Shown piece after piece: positions 33,942-45,095 of a DNA stretch of 64,000 nucleotides (the first letter of the stretch is position 1; the number at the start of each line of letters is the position of its first letter). A program made the position numbers and the translations under genes. The DNA lies in the NCBI GenBank assembly GCA_003550325.1, contig QKWP01000143.1, positions 256,093 to 320,092 on the forward strand, written 5' to 3'. This stretch comes from Gigaspora rosea. Lineage: Eukaryota > Glomeromycota > Glomeromycetes > Diversisporales > Gigasporaceae. The notes below the pieces were generated by a model. It searched no databases, was not told where the DNA came from, and was given only the letters and a program-made list of their open reading frames with translations.

Positions 33942-36057
33942 TGCAAACACTTGTAATAAATATTAATTTAAATAAATAAAAATTAAACTTGCTTCTATAT
34001 TTAGGGTATAAAAATAAACAAGAAGATTAGTTAAAATATTAATTTGTTTCCAATACTTATTATAAATTTTAATGCATTGCTTTTTAAAATTAATATCTGT
34101 AATATTAGAAATATTTTTAATTGCCATTTTAACTAACTCTAAAAAACACGAAGCCATATTGCTTGATTTTGCTCAATAGCTTTAATTGTTCTTTTAGCAG
34201 GTGCAAATATTATTTCTAATTGTTCTACATCTTGCCAAAATTGCTGATTATGAAGAATATTTTTTACTGATTAAGCATCTTGAAAAATTTCAGGTTGATA
34301 TTCAAGAACTTATATAAAATTATAAAAATTTATTAAATATTAATAATAAAAAATAATGTTAAATTATATCACTAGTGTTTAATATTATAATATTTTTTAT
34401 TATAAACTGTAATATAATATAAAAATTAGATATAATATAGAAATTTGTTTTTTTTAAAAAAAAGAATATAACTCTAAATTTTGTCTATAAAACTACTTTT
34501 TGAGCTCTAACAAAAAATTTTTTAAAAAATTTTGGTATAAACAAGCTTTTATCCTATTATATATTTTAATTCTAATATAATTTTGATAAAAAATTTTTTA
34601 ATTTATATATCACACTGCAACTTATTATTGTGGTATTGAATACTACAAATGCAATATATAGGTTTTGTTAATTTTTAACTTACATTTTTAGACTATTTTC
34701 TAATTTAATAATTGAATTATAGCAATTCCATGCAGTAGACCATCTTGTTTTTATTGAAGTTTTTAATCCTCTACCTTTTATAAAAGAATAATATCTTCTT
34801 GAAGAGCAGCACCAGCATGATAAGATGTTTTAAAAAATGGTATCAAAGTCTGACATTTTTTAAAAACAGCTATAGAAAAATCTAATTTAATAATATGAGA
34901 AGATATAAAATTAATATAATGAGCTATACATCTTATAGGTAAAATATAAGAATATTTAGTAGAAATTATTTGTTTTGCTAATTGCATAGCTAATTCAGCA
35001 TCTGAAACAATAGCTGCAAATTTTTAGAACCAATTGAAATTAAAACATTTTCTATTTCAGAAGCATTAAAAGAACCTGTATGAGATTTGCTTAATTCATC
35101 AACTAAAGCATAAATATATTGGTTTCTACTAGGTGTAATAATTAAAAAGCATAAATAGATTTTCTAGAAGAACTAGACCACCCATCTATAGCTAATAAAT
35201 AAAAATTATATTAATATAATTAAAATTATAAATATGACAATAAATTATAAATTTAAATATATTATTACCTAATGTTAAGTTATTTTCATTTTGAAGTTCT
35301 TTATTAATTTTAATCAAAACAGTAGAAATTTTTTGATTTAAAATAGCTGATGAAAGCATTCTTCTTTCATGAGGAATATAACCAAGACAAAGACATTGAA
35401 TAAAATCTATAAAATATGGATGACTAACAGTAGAAAATGGAATACCACAACATATAAAGAATCTAATTAATGCTTGATCAATTCTATTTTTTTACTTTTT
35501 TCAATTTTTGTTGGTGCTTCATAAAAATTTGTCTTAATTTTTTAGAATTATTATCATTTTTTTTAATTTTTTATCAGAATTAACAGTAGCCAAAAATTCT
35601 AAATATTCTAATTTAATGTCTTGTGATACAGCATCACAATATAATGCTAAATGAGCTTTTAAATCATCTGATCTTCCTCTACTCCATTTTTCAGTACAGT
35701 ATGAGCATATTGCTGAATAATGTCCATCTTCTATAGGTTCTTTAGTAAAATGTTCCCAAACATCAGATTCTTTATGGCCTCTTTTGTTTTTTTTAGAAGT
35801 ATTTTCTGATACAATATCAGACATAATTGATAAAATTTAGTTTTAAAAATTTAAGCTATATGGTTTTTAATATCGTAATGGGTAAATTTTTAAATAAAAT
35901 TTAATAAGTATTATTATTTTCAAAAAATCAAGCTATGGGTTTTTAAGTTCATAACTCAACGAACTTAGCCTTAAGGCTAAGCTTATCAAACTATAAACTA
36001 AAAAACACAGTGTTTGTTTTTCTTAAATGTAATAACATAACGGTAATATAATACAGC

Positions 36058-37087
36058 TAGGGCTGTTAACCAGTCTGACTAAAGCCACCGGTCCTGCAGT
36101 CCGCCTTAGGACCGGACAGTCTGGTCTTTTATAAGACGGACAAAAAAGACTATCGGTCCTGATATAGTTGGCTTTAAATTATTGTAACGAACATATATAG
36201 CCTGTGATATACGAGGTTAGTCTTTAGAAGTTTAGATAACAATAACGATAATAAATTTAAAAAGTTAATCAGGTATTTCTCATTAAATATTTCATTTATA
36301 TCTTTGCGAACAATTTTTTTAAAATTAGGTTTATATATTCGCAAAACATTTTTTAAAATTAGGTGTATTATTAAAAGGTTTATACTCTAAATATTCATGT
36401 GAATACTTTATTTGTTTGGTCATAACTTTGATTCGATGCATTATTTTCAAGTTTTTTTGATTCCTTTAAATTATTAATTTGTAAAATTAGTATTAGCATT
36501 AGCAATTAAAATTATAAATAAAATATTATGATTATTGAATATAATATTATTAATAATGCACTTTGAACTTTTATGAGCCAAACACAACTAAATATAAATT
36601 TAGCAATAAGCAACTCAATACTTTTTATACATGATACGCATAATGCGCAAGATTATACGTAGTTTATAAAAACGCTCCATAGGAACTTTGTTCCAATTCT
36701 ACTTTTGATCTTGTTCATAATTTATATTAATTTTTTTTCGGTAGGAAACTTTTAAAAAAATGCTTATGCTTGAAATAAATTGACCTGCATTATGCTAGTT
36801 TACTTGTATAAAAATATATCTACAAAGATAATATGCATGGTTTTCAAAATTCGTACGCATTATTATCACTAGTTCTAATAATAAACAAGCTTTTATGTAA
36901 TGAAACGAATGAGTATAATAATAACGGGTAATAAATTAATATGTTAGTGCAATTTATATGACATTTAATTAGTCTAATAATGAGTCCATCTAGTCTCATA
37001 CTGATCAGTCCTTGACTGCAGTCGGTCCAACTTTTTAAAAGACTGCCAGTCTTTGGACCAAGACGGAAGGAACGATTAACAGCCCTA
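36058..37087. mobile_element. 1030 bp non-autonomous hAT-like element
   Basis: Inverted ends TAGGGCTGTTAA, exact 8-base flanking repeat AATACAGC (36050-36057 and 37088-37095). Subterminal GGACCGGACAGTCTGGTC-type repeats are present at both ends. No transposase frame inside. The hAT gene at 31296-35824 could be a source of transposase only if active copies exist elsewhere. Confidence 0.92.
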
Positions 37088-37089
37088 AA

Positions 37090-37610
37090 TACAGCTTGGC
37101 TTTTTGTTTTAAGCTCAGCTTTACATTTTATGTTTTTTCCTTACTACGCTTAACCATACTTTTATCATATTGCAAATTCAAGTTTAATCAAGATTCATAA
37201 TCACATAGATACAATTGAACTGAGAAAGTAAATAATTTTATGTATCAAATGAATGAAACGAAGCTGGGTTGGTGTTAAGCAATACTGGTTAAAATAATGA
37301 ATAACTGATAACAATATTTACTTAATAAATAAAGCCATACACAGGATACAAATATTAGCACAACTTTTTTCAAGCCTCCTAGCTAAAGTTGGCAGGCAAG
37401 ATTTTTTCGAATTTTAGGAATTTCAGACAAATAATTTAGGATAACTCCTAAAATAAAACTATGTATCTGAAATAGAGAATTCCGCTAGTACAACAAACAT
37501 ATGACTTATCTCCTTATTGGCACAGCAATGAATAACAAAAATTTTTTACTTAAACATCGTTATTTATTCCATGGCTACTATGTAACAATCCGTGCTTTTT
37601 CTCCTAGGTT
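37090..37610. other. AT-rich intergenic DNA
   Basis: No gene or repeat that I can support between the hAT-like element and the palindrome at 37619. Confidence 0.5.
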
Positions 37611-37618
37611 ATTCACAC

Positions 37619-37658
37619 CGGTCTATATGAAAATTCCATAATTTTCGTATAGACCGGA
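37619..37658. repeat. 40 bp near-perfect palindrome
   Basis: 18-base arms CCGGTCTATAYGAAAATT with one mismatch and a 4-base loop. It could be a minimal foldback element or a hairpin terminator-like structure; no gene ends beside it. Confidence 0.7.
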
Positions 37659-37727
37659 GAGAATATTTTTTAAGTTATAGTAATTATGGTATTTCAATAT
37701 AACGTATGGTATTTCAATATAACGGCA

Positions 37728-37787
37728 TTACGGCATAACGGCATTACGGCATTACGACATTGCGGCATTGCGGCATTACGGCACAAA
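37728..37787. repeat. 8 bp tandem repeat (ACGGCATT)n
   Basis: About seven to eight units of ACGGCATT with single changes (ACGGCATA, ACGACATT, GCGGCATT). A frame runs through it (37686-37886), but as a consequence of the repeat. Confidence 0.8.
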
Positions 37788-37809
37788 ATAATTACGGCAA
37801 ATAATACGG

Positions 37810-38455
37810 CACATGCCGTAACCGTATTAATTTGCCAAATTAATTCTACCGCTAACACTAGTCCTGACTATGATTCATATTTGTAGAAGTTCTTGGCCTG
37901 AAAAATAATAATGACCGTTGGATTCGTAAAAAAATACATGTAAGGAACAATAAAGGAATATAAAATATTCAAATTAATAAAAAAATTATAAAAGTTTTAT
38001 ATAAACTAATTTGCAGAAATGTTTTAGTCATTGAAATATGAGAATAAATATATTACAAAATTGATTAAGAAAAACACATTAAAAATATAATATTGGATAA
38101 TTATATATAGTACATCAATTCTTTCTTATAACTCTTTTATACTGAACATAACAAACTACAGTATAAACTTTAAATATTATATTAATTCGGCGTAAAAAGA
38201 GATATAGTTTTTTAAAAAATCATAGCAATATATTTTGTAGTTTCTTTATATCAGCAACAGTAATATAGAGTTAGCAGTATAATGCACTCTGCAATAAATA
38301 TCGAAGGTAGTGACACAATCACGCAAGGTGAATGAAAACATGTAATTTAAGTTCAAGTAATCGGATAATTATGGGAAATACTGTATTTTACAGTACTTTA
38401 AACTTCTTCATTTTCCGTATTTTATTAATTAATTAAAATTGATTGAGAGTTAAGG
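37810..38455. other. AT-rich intergenic DNA upstream of the open BTB gene
   Basis: No gene seen. From about 38485 the sequence becomes homologous to the upstream block of the BTB Y copies (CACTACATTGACTTATATACG at 10530 and 16786). Confidence 0.55.
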
Positions 38456-38521
38456 TGTAATATAATTTTAAAAGTTTGTCATTTTTAAATATTTCACTAC
38501 GATGACTTATGTACGACTTAA

Positions 38522-38904
38522 GGGTAGGGTGACGTAGATCAATTTTTATATGATCTACGTGGTATATTGAATTTTTACATAGTAAACAAAAAAGTGCTTC
38601 TAATAAAACTTTTCAATACCTTAACCAATTTGTGTCAAATTTATACAATATGTAGTTTAAAATAGTTTGTTTATATTAATAAAGTGTACAATACATATTG
38701 TTTTAAAAAAATTAACTTTACATATAACTAAAAATTTCCCTGGACGCTATATGTTTTTCCCTGGTTACACAAATGAATACTAATTATGATTGGTCAAATC
38801 ACATGTTGTTTACACGTAAATCATATGATACCATATGATATTGGTTACACAATGTTGATCTACAATCTATTTTATATGAATTCGGAAATAGTTACACCCT
38901 ACCC
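38522..38904. mobile_element. 383 bp TTAA-targeted MITE in the BTB upstream region
   Basis: TTAA flanks both ends (38518-38521 and 38905-38908) and the terminal repeats are GGGTAGGGTG. A subterminal inverted pair ACGTAGATC/GATCTACGT lies at 38532-38560. The TTAA target is that of piggyBac-type elements. Paralogous upstream DNA at 10550 and 16805 lacks the insert. It ends 120 bases before the ATG of the open BTB gene. Confidence 0.8.
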
Positions 38905-39027
38905 TTAATTGAGATGGTCAATTACTATTGTGCTACCATATTACGTAATCTTGCAGTTAGTGTCCCAAACGTACATGAACTTTATTTTAAGTACAATTAC
39001 GTTCATTAAATTTTAAATTTGACAAAA

Positions 39028-40571
39028 ATGGCACTAAAATTCTTTGAAAAACTTTCAAATAATTATCTTGAACTACTTGATGATAAAGAGGATTTTAATA
39101 TTATTATTAATGTTGATGAATATCCAAATGCAACAACATTTCGAGCGCATTCAGCAATTTTAAGATACCGATCTTTATATTTTCACAATGAATTGAAGAA
39201 TATTGACAAAGATGAGAATAATATAAAAACATTTAATTTAAAACATGTTTCTGTCCAATATTTTGAGATTATAATCAAGTAAGTTGTTTATGGTATATTA
39301 CAATTTATATTATGTCACAAAAAGTAATCTAAAATATTAATATTATACATAGGTATATATACGGAGGAATAGTCTTACTTGAAAAACATGATGCATCATT
39401 TATTTTTGAACTCATGCTTATTGCTTATGAGTTTCTTTTTGATGAATTGGGCAAGAAACTTCAAACTCACTTAATTGAAAACGAAGCTCATGGGCTTCGA
39501 TTACATTTTGATCGTATTTATCAAAAAAGTTTTCAAAATAATAAACTTCAAGATTTACAAAACTGGTGTAATGAAATTGTGGTAAAGTGCCCTAATAAGA
39601 TTTTTGATTCTGAAGAATTCTTCACACTTCAAGAAAACGCTTTAGTCTCACTTATTAGTAGAAATGATTTACAAATGGAAGAAATAAAAATTTGGAATTA
39701 CATTATAAAATGGGGAATTGCACAAAATACTGGTCTACCATCCGATCCTGAAGATTGGTCTCATGAGAATTTTTTTGCTTTAAAGACCACTTTACAAAAT
39801 TGCTTGCCTCATATCCGTTATTTTCAAATGTCTGGTAAAGATATTATTAATAATGTACAAACTTATCAACAAATTTTTGAAAAAAAACTTTGGAAAGATA
39901 TAATGAAAAAGTATATGGCGGATGAACCAATATCTTCTACTGTTCTTCCACCTCGAATAATTTTAAATACAACATTACCCACCAGAATTAAAGAACCATT
40001 TTCAACAGTTATTAATGAAGCACATGCGGCAGAAATTGCTTCATGGGTTGATAAGAAGGATAATACGTATTTAGTAACTGATAATCCCTATGAATTTAAA
40101 TTACTTCTTCGTGGTAGCAGAGATGGTTTTACTGTTACTTCATTTTGGAATTTATGTGATAAGCAAACACATCTTGTTGTAGTTATCAAAGTTAAGGGTA
40201 CTGATGAAATTCTTGGTGGATATAATCCTATTGGTTGGGATAAACAGTATAATAGACAATTCAGGAATTGCAAAGATAGTTTTATTTTTTCATTGAGAAA
40301 TTGTAATATTCAAAATTCTATTTTAAGTCGTGTGAAAGAACCGGAAAAAGCAATTTATTGTAGTTCTATTTATGGTCCAATTTTTGGTGGGTCTTATTTT
40401 GGTCTTGCCATGGGCAGCATTTTTAATCTAGATCGCAAATGGTGGAGTAGTGAAGAATGTGCATATGAAAAACAAATTAGAAATGCAGCTGTATATCTAT
40501 TATCGAATGGAATTAAAAAATCATTTTTTTCAGTAGATGAATATGAAATATTTCAAATAAAAGCATCTTAA
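39028..40571 (+). CDS. BTB-BACK-TLDc domain protein, open two-exon gene (489 aa)
   Basis: Exon 1 is 39028-39278 and exon 2 is 39353-40571; the intron 39279-39352 (74 bases, GTAAGT...TAG) splits Lys84. ATG 39028 is chosen because the context ACAAAAATGGCA is shared by all copies. Domains: BTB/POZ at residues ~20-105 (with the F-R-A-H-S-A-I-L core), BACK ~125-240 (L-I-S-R-N-D-L and W-x-x-I-I-K-W-G), a linker with A-x-x-I-A-S-W near 330, and TLDc ~345-489 (F-K-L-L-L-R-G-S-R-D-G-F, F-W-N-L-C-D, L-G-G-Y-N-P, final E-Y-E-I-F-Q). BTB-BACK proteins are often cullin-3 substrate adaptors; TLDc is linked to oxidative-stress proteins and V-ATPase regulation in animals and yeast. The target is unknown. The only fully open copy in the window. 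Confidence 0.9.
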
Positions 40572-40884
40572 AAAGTTTTACATTATTAATTAATTTATAT
40601 AGTAAATAACATTATTAAATTGTTAATAAATATTTTATCAACTGTTATTTTAACAAATCCAAATAATAAATATTAATAATTGTATTACACAGTTAACTCT
40701 TTATAATGAATCAATTACAGTTTTATTCTTTCCGTCACTTATATATTTTCTTTCATAAATAGTGATTTAACTTTTAATAATTGAATAACTAAAGTAACTT
40801 CGAATATTCTCTTAGTTAATTCGTGAATATTAAGTCAGTAATAATTCCATCGTAATTTGTTGGTTACCATAATCCTATTATTGC
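40572..40884. other. 3' flank of the BTB gene, conserved with other copies
   Basis: TTACATTATTAATTAATT just after the stop and TATAATGAATCAATT near 40702 are shared with 7955-8040 and 14215-14300. This shared 3' flank shows the copies were duplicated as DNA segments with flanks, not by reverse transcription. The retained intron says the same. Confidence 0.7.
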
Positions 40885-41061
40885 AAATTCTACCTTAAAC
40901 GTCTTTTTTTGATTTGGAACTTTACCTTGAAAATGACTTTATGGGTCATAGCAATTACTATGTCCCATATTGGGACATAATAATTACTATGGCACCATAA
41001 AGTTATTTTCAATGTAAAATCCAAATCAAAAAAGACGCCTAACAGATCTATGGTAGAAATT
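40885..41061. mobile_element. ~177 bp foldback MITE
   Basis: Arms AAATTCTACC...CGTCTTTTTTTGATTTGG and the inverse CCAAATCAAAAAAGACG...GGTAGAAATT meet at TGTCCCATATTGGGACA (40962-40978). A half copy lies at 48291-48390. The minus-strand frame 40890-41078 is a by-product. Confidence 0.8.
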
Positions 41062-42526
41062 AATGATGGGTGACGCAAGATTTGCGCAATGTCGTAATGG
41101 TTGCGTCAATAGTTTCGTCTGACGCAACTACTGACAATTGACGAAACTCTTGACATATCGGCCGATTTGGTTTGACCCCAAAATTAGCCAATCATAATTG
41201 AGAATTATTTGTCGTTAAAATTTATTACAAGGTGAGTTTTTACAAAAACGGTCTTTTAAACTTACTTTGAAGCCATAATTAAGTGTAGAATATTGCAATA
41301 TCTACATGTTTTATTATTAGCTAAGAGTAGGTTAAAAAGGCTGTTTTCCTGTAAAATTACTTCCGGATTCTCCCTTACCCATTATACAACCGATCGTTCA
41401 AATGACAAACCGATCGTTCACTACCCGAATATACCCGAGCGCTTCAACAACTAGTGATAGTGCTTTCTTTTACGGCTTAGTGTAGTTGTTTTTTTAGTAT
41501 TTATTGCTTGTCTATCTTATATAAAGGTTAAAAAGCTTTTTTTTATTGAATGTTTCGTTTGTTATTCTTCACGTCATTTAATGGCAAAAGTCTGTGTAAC
41601 CGGTTATCGAAAAAAGACCCCTAAAAATAAATCGGCGGATATGATGGAATCAATTTGCTAATAAAAAGTAAACATACAGTACACTCTTTTAATAAACTTC
41701 TTTATACTAACCTCTGAATATTCTGAAATTTTTTAAAATTATTTAACATTAAAAGATTCATCAATTCGTATGAAACTTAATTTTTTAATTGACAACGAAC
41801 TTTTTTTCTATTAAATCGTAAGCTATAAAAAGTTAACTCTACAAAAAAATTAACAGGCCTATACAAGATTTAATTTTTAGCTTTACATTGAACATTAGAT
41901 CTATCTTATCTGATACATTGTGAAATGTCGGATCAATCTGTAAAAAAAAAAAAAAAAAAAATAGAAACTGGATAAATAGATAAAATAAAGGACAAAAAAT
42001 TTAACTTCACATGACAAAATTTATTTCCATCAAGAAAGGAATGAAAATAATCTTGCGCTTCATCAATCATCATGAATTTTGTTATTCATTTCATTCGTCA
42101 TTTCGTCAACTCAAAGTTGTCTGACCAATTATCAGTTGACGTAAGTCATTCTTCAATCTTTACTATGACTTGAGAGATTCATAATTCAGATCGTGAGACT
42201 TAATGTAATAAACTATATAATTAGATTTATGTGTTTATTAATATTGATTAAGATAATAAGATAGCTGTGCAATGTAGTTGCACTCGAAACCAGGAACGAA
42301 GGCAATATCTAATTATTTACTAAGTTGATCTCATATATATACATAATTGTTATAATTATTAAATTATACACTTATTATATGCCATAATCAGTTATGAATA
42401 TGATTTTATCGTCTTTAATACCATTAATTAATAAATAGCATTTATACGCCACAAGCAATCGATTTGACATAGTCGACTTTAAATATCGGCTAAGTTGCTT
42501 TGATAAGTTTAGGATAACTGTTACTA
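41062..42526. other. AT-rich intergenic DNA
   Basis: Holds imperfect repeats of TTGCGTC/GACGCAA (41068-41130), an A run at 41941-41960, and from 42450 a block homologous to 9880-9960 and 16155-16245 (CGATTTGACATAGTCGA). No gene. Confidence 0.55.
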
Positions 42527-43784
42527 TAGTTGTTAGGTGAAACTTAAAGGTTTCGCGCTTGCATAAGTCGAAGCCTATTTTCGAATTTCGGCAAAAAAAA
42601 AATTCTAAAATAGCGAAATGGCAAAGATGGCGAATCTAAAATTGGTTAAACAAATAAACTAAAGGTTGAAAACTACAATAGCAAGTATGGCTAAAGGTAA
42701 AACTTACCAATCCAAAATTAAAGGTTAAGATATTATCAATTAATTTATAATAAGTACAATTGTTTTTCTATATCAAACCGGCCATTCTAAAGATTTTTTG
42801 TTCATTATAAAGTAAATTTGTTTATAATATAGTTTTTTTTAAACATGATATAACAAATTAAAGAATATTTATTTATATGACTGAAAATAATAGTTAAAAC
42901 TATTATACGGTATTTTAAATTATTATTTGATTAAAATCTTATTGTTATTTCACTAACACATATACGGATTTGCAGAATTGGGTTTAAATGAATTTGTTAA
43001 AACGAATCATAAATTTTAATGATGAAACAATATACAATTGCTGTATGTTTTTTATTACATAAAAATATAATTTAAGGAGTAACTAACAATAACGATACAA
43101 ATTAAATTAAATTTAAGTTTGCATCGTTATTCTTAATTATTCCCTAAATTATTTTATATACATACATATAATAAAAAACGTATCAGCCGATATGTATAAA
43201 AAAAAGGCAAATCATCTAAAACTAAAGCCATTTAGTAAATTTTAAGTTTGCTATTATAGATTGTCTTAATTTTTAATGAGCTATGTTTAAATTGATCATT
43301 GTTTTTTTTTGCTTTTTAATATAGTAAAGCTGTAGCAGTTTTCACTGCCTAAAATCAGTTCTTTGGATTACGATGCTATTAATCATTGCAAAATAACATA
43401 TGCGACTTGATCTAATAATTGGATTTATTATTTTACAAATTATTTTAAATGTTTTTTTTATATAGTAAAATTGTCCTTTCAAGTATTTATCAAGGCATCA
43501 GATTTCTAAATAAAAGAAACAATGTTCATTATTGCTGATGTTTGCAGTAGTCTAAAATGGTAGAATGAATACTTATAACTCTGACCAACCCCAGAGCTTT
43601 CTATTTTAAAGCTGGTAAACGGTCTGCAAATTTGAACTCCAAGTTTCAAAGTTTCATCAGAGTTTCAACGTTTATCAGGGTTTCGACATTTCGCAAGAGG
43701 TTTCGACCTTTCGTCATGTTTGGCTTAGGTTTCGTCTTCTGCCATTTTGGACATAGGGTTCGCCACTGGTTCGCCTAACAACTA
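42527..43784. mobile_element. ~1.26 kb element with TAGTTGTTAGG terminal inverted repeats
   Basis: Left end TAGTTGTTAGGTGAAAC, right end inverse TAGTTGTTAGGCGAACC. Subterminal parts on both sides repeat TTTCG and GCGAA motifs. It breaks the BTB unit homology (left flank equals 9945 and 16225 of the tandem units). No coding capacity; no clear target duplication. Confidence 0.55.
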
Positions 43785-43837
43785 CAATTGCTACATGATA
43801 AAGGCTACTATTGACCAAGCAATTAAATACACATGCA

Positions 43838-44415
43838 TTTTCTTATCTGTTTTTTTTCTTATTTTATTTTTGTATTTTATTATATTTTATTTTTGTTTTT
43901 TATTATATTTTATTTTTGTTTTTTATTATATTTTATTTTTGTTTTTTATTTTATTTTTGTATTTTATTATATTTTATTTTTGTTTTTTATTATATTTTAT
44001 TTTTGATTTTTATTATATTTGTTTTTTATTATATTTTTTTTTTTGTTTTTTAATATATTTTATTTTTTATTATATTTTATTTTGTTTTTTATTATATTTT
44101 ATTTTGTTTTTATTATATTTTATTTTTGTTTTTATTATATTTTATTTTTACTTTTTGTTTTATTCTATTTTTTTGGTTTTTTTATTATATTTTTTTCGTT
44201 TTTTTTCTATTTTATTTTTGTTATTTATTTTCTATTTTATTTTTGGTTTATTTTTGGTTTATTTTTGTTTCTTATTTTATTTTATTTTGTTATTTTCATT
44301 TTTTATTCTATTTTATTTTTGTTTTATTTTTGTTTTTTTTTTATTTTTTTATTTTTTTTTATTTTTATTTTTTTATTTTATTTTTATTTTATATTCTATT
44401 CTATTTTCGTTTATT
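43838..44415. repeat. T-rich low-complexity array
   Basis: Dozens of units of TTTTATTATATTTTATTTTTG type. All three plus frames stay open for 80-225 residues of Phe, Leu, Ile and Tyr because of this composition. Not coding. Confidence 0.9.
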
Positions 44416-44577
44416 TTGCCCTAATGTACAAATAATTAATTCTGCCTGGAATTAGGTTAGAGTTAGAGTTAGGGTCAAAATTAGTACAAAATTGCGAGAG
44501 GATCATTTTTTGTTAGAAGTGCAGCAGGGATAAAAATCGGGAGCACAAAGTGCAGAGGCACTATCTAGCCCAGTTCT

Positions 44578-44672
44578 TATTTTATTTTATTTTATTTTAA
44601 TTTTTATTTTATTTTTATTTTATTTTATTTTTATTTTATTTAATTTTATTTAATTTTATTTATTTATTTATT
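44578..44672. repeat. (TTTTA)n microsatellite
   Basis: Nearly pure TTTTA/TTTTTA units for about 95 bases. Sequence homologous to the BTB upstream region (16530-16625) resumes at about 44735. Confidence 0.85.
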
Positions 44673-45021
44673 TCAAAAGTTTAAAATGTATTGTTTATCT
44701 TTCTTGCAAAATAGTGCGAAAAATAATATTTTTAAATTCTATGAACTCCGCATATTGCGTTGTTAATCACGACAATACGCCGAATTCATAAGACCACAAG
44801 TCATTTGTCAAAATTCTATATATTATCAATGTTTTAATAATGCAAAGAGCAATAAATCTAACGACAATATTTTATAGTATTATTGATTATTGCAAATTTA
44901 TTAATAGCTAGGGTTCAATATAATTTTTAAAAATTTATTTGTCATTTTTTAAGTTTGTAGCAATGCCATTAATATTTTCACTACATTAACTTATAATACC
45001 TGTTACGATTCAGGATGATAG

Positions 45022-45026
45022 CCAAT
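45022..45026 (+). promoter_or_regulatory. CCAAT box upstream of the second BTB-BACK-TLDc gene
   Basis: CCAAT within GATGATAGCCAATTACTG, 74 bases before the ATG at 45096. The same 18-base block stands before Y2 at 16817-16839, so it outlived decay of that gene's coding part. Confidence 0.55.
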
Positions 45027-45095
45027 TACTGTTTGCGTAAATAGTTTTATGCAAGTACAATTATGAATAATTAGAAAATTTTAAACTTGACTAAA

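Larger units (their letters stand above)
32000..33955. mobile_element. ~2 kb insert inside the hAT transposase gene
   Basis: hAT coding similarity stops near 33963 and resumes near 31990. The insert holds non-coding DNA, a T-run minisatellite (32780-33760), a 47 bp MITE and a GC-rich hairpin at its right end (33925-33941). Sequence at 32060-32110 resembles 62250-62300. No clean target duplication was found; a Helitron-like element or an enlarged intron are both possible. Confidence 0.5.
31296..35824 (-). pseudogene. hAT-family transposase gene, several introns, interrupted
   Basis: Read on the minus strand. Exon from 35824: residues ~24-70 are a BED-type zinc finger (C-x2-C ... H-x4-C). After a frameshift near 35535 the frame runs on (35490-35269) to an intron 35192-35268 (GTAATA...TTAG), which joins N-L-T-L to A-I-D-G-W, the hAT 'L-T-x-D-G-W' core. 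35191-34690 holds the C-I-A-H-Y-I-N-F block and the K-T-S-Y-H-A-G-A-A-L segment typical of hAT. A further exon (~34315-33963) ends near an insert of ~2 kb (about 32000-33955). 31990-31724 then carries L-W-W-S-T-C; intron 31618-31723; 31617-31296 encodes the C-terminal dimerisation part with an acidic tail. Frameshifts near 35025 and 34770 and a stop near 34280 make it inactive. Confidence 0.85.

Noticed and set aside
43747..44455. Long plus-strand frames (up to 225 codons) rich in Phe, Tyr, Leu
   Set aside because: They are open in several frames at once because the DNA is a T-rich repeat with no stop codons; no domain and no gene signals.
44455..44475. GTTAGAGTTAGAGTTAGGG, resembling telomeric TTAGGG
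   Set aside because: Only three imperfect units in the middle of the window with GTTAGA dominating; far too short and irregular for a telomere.
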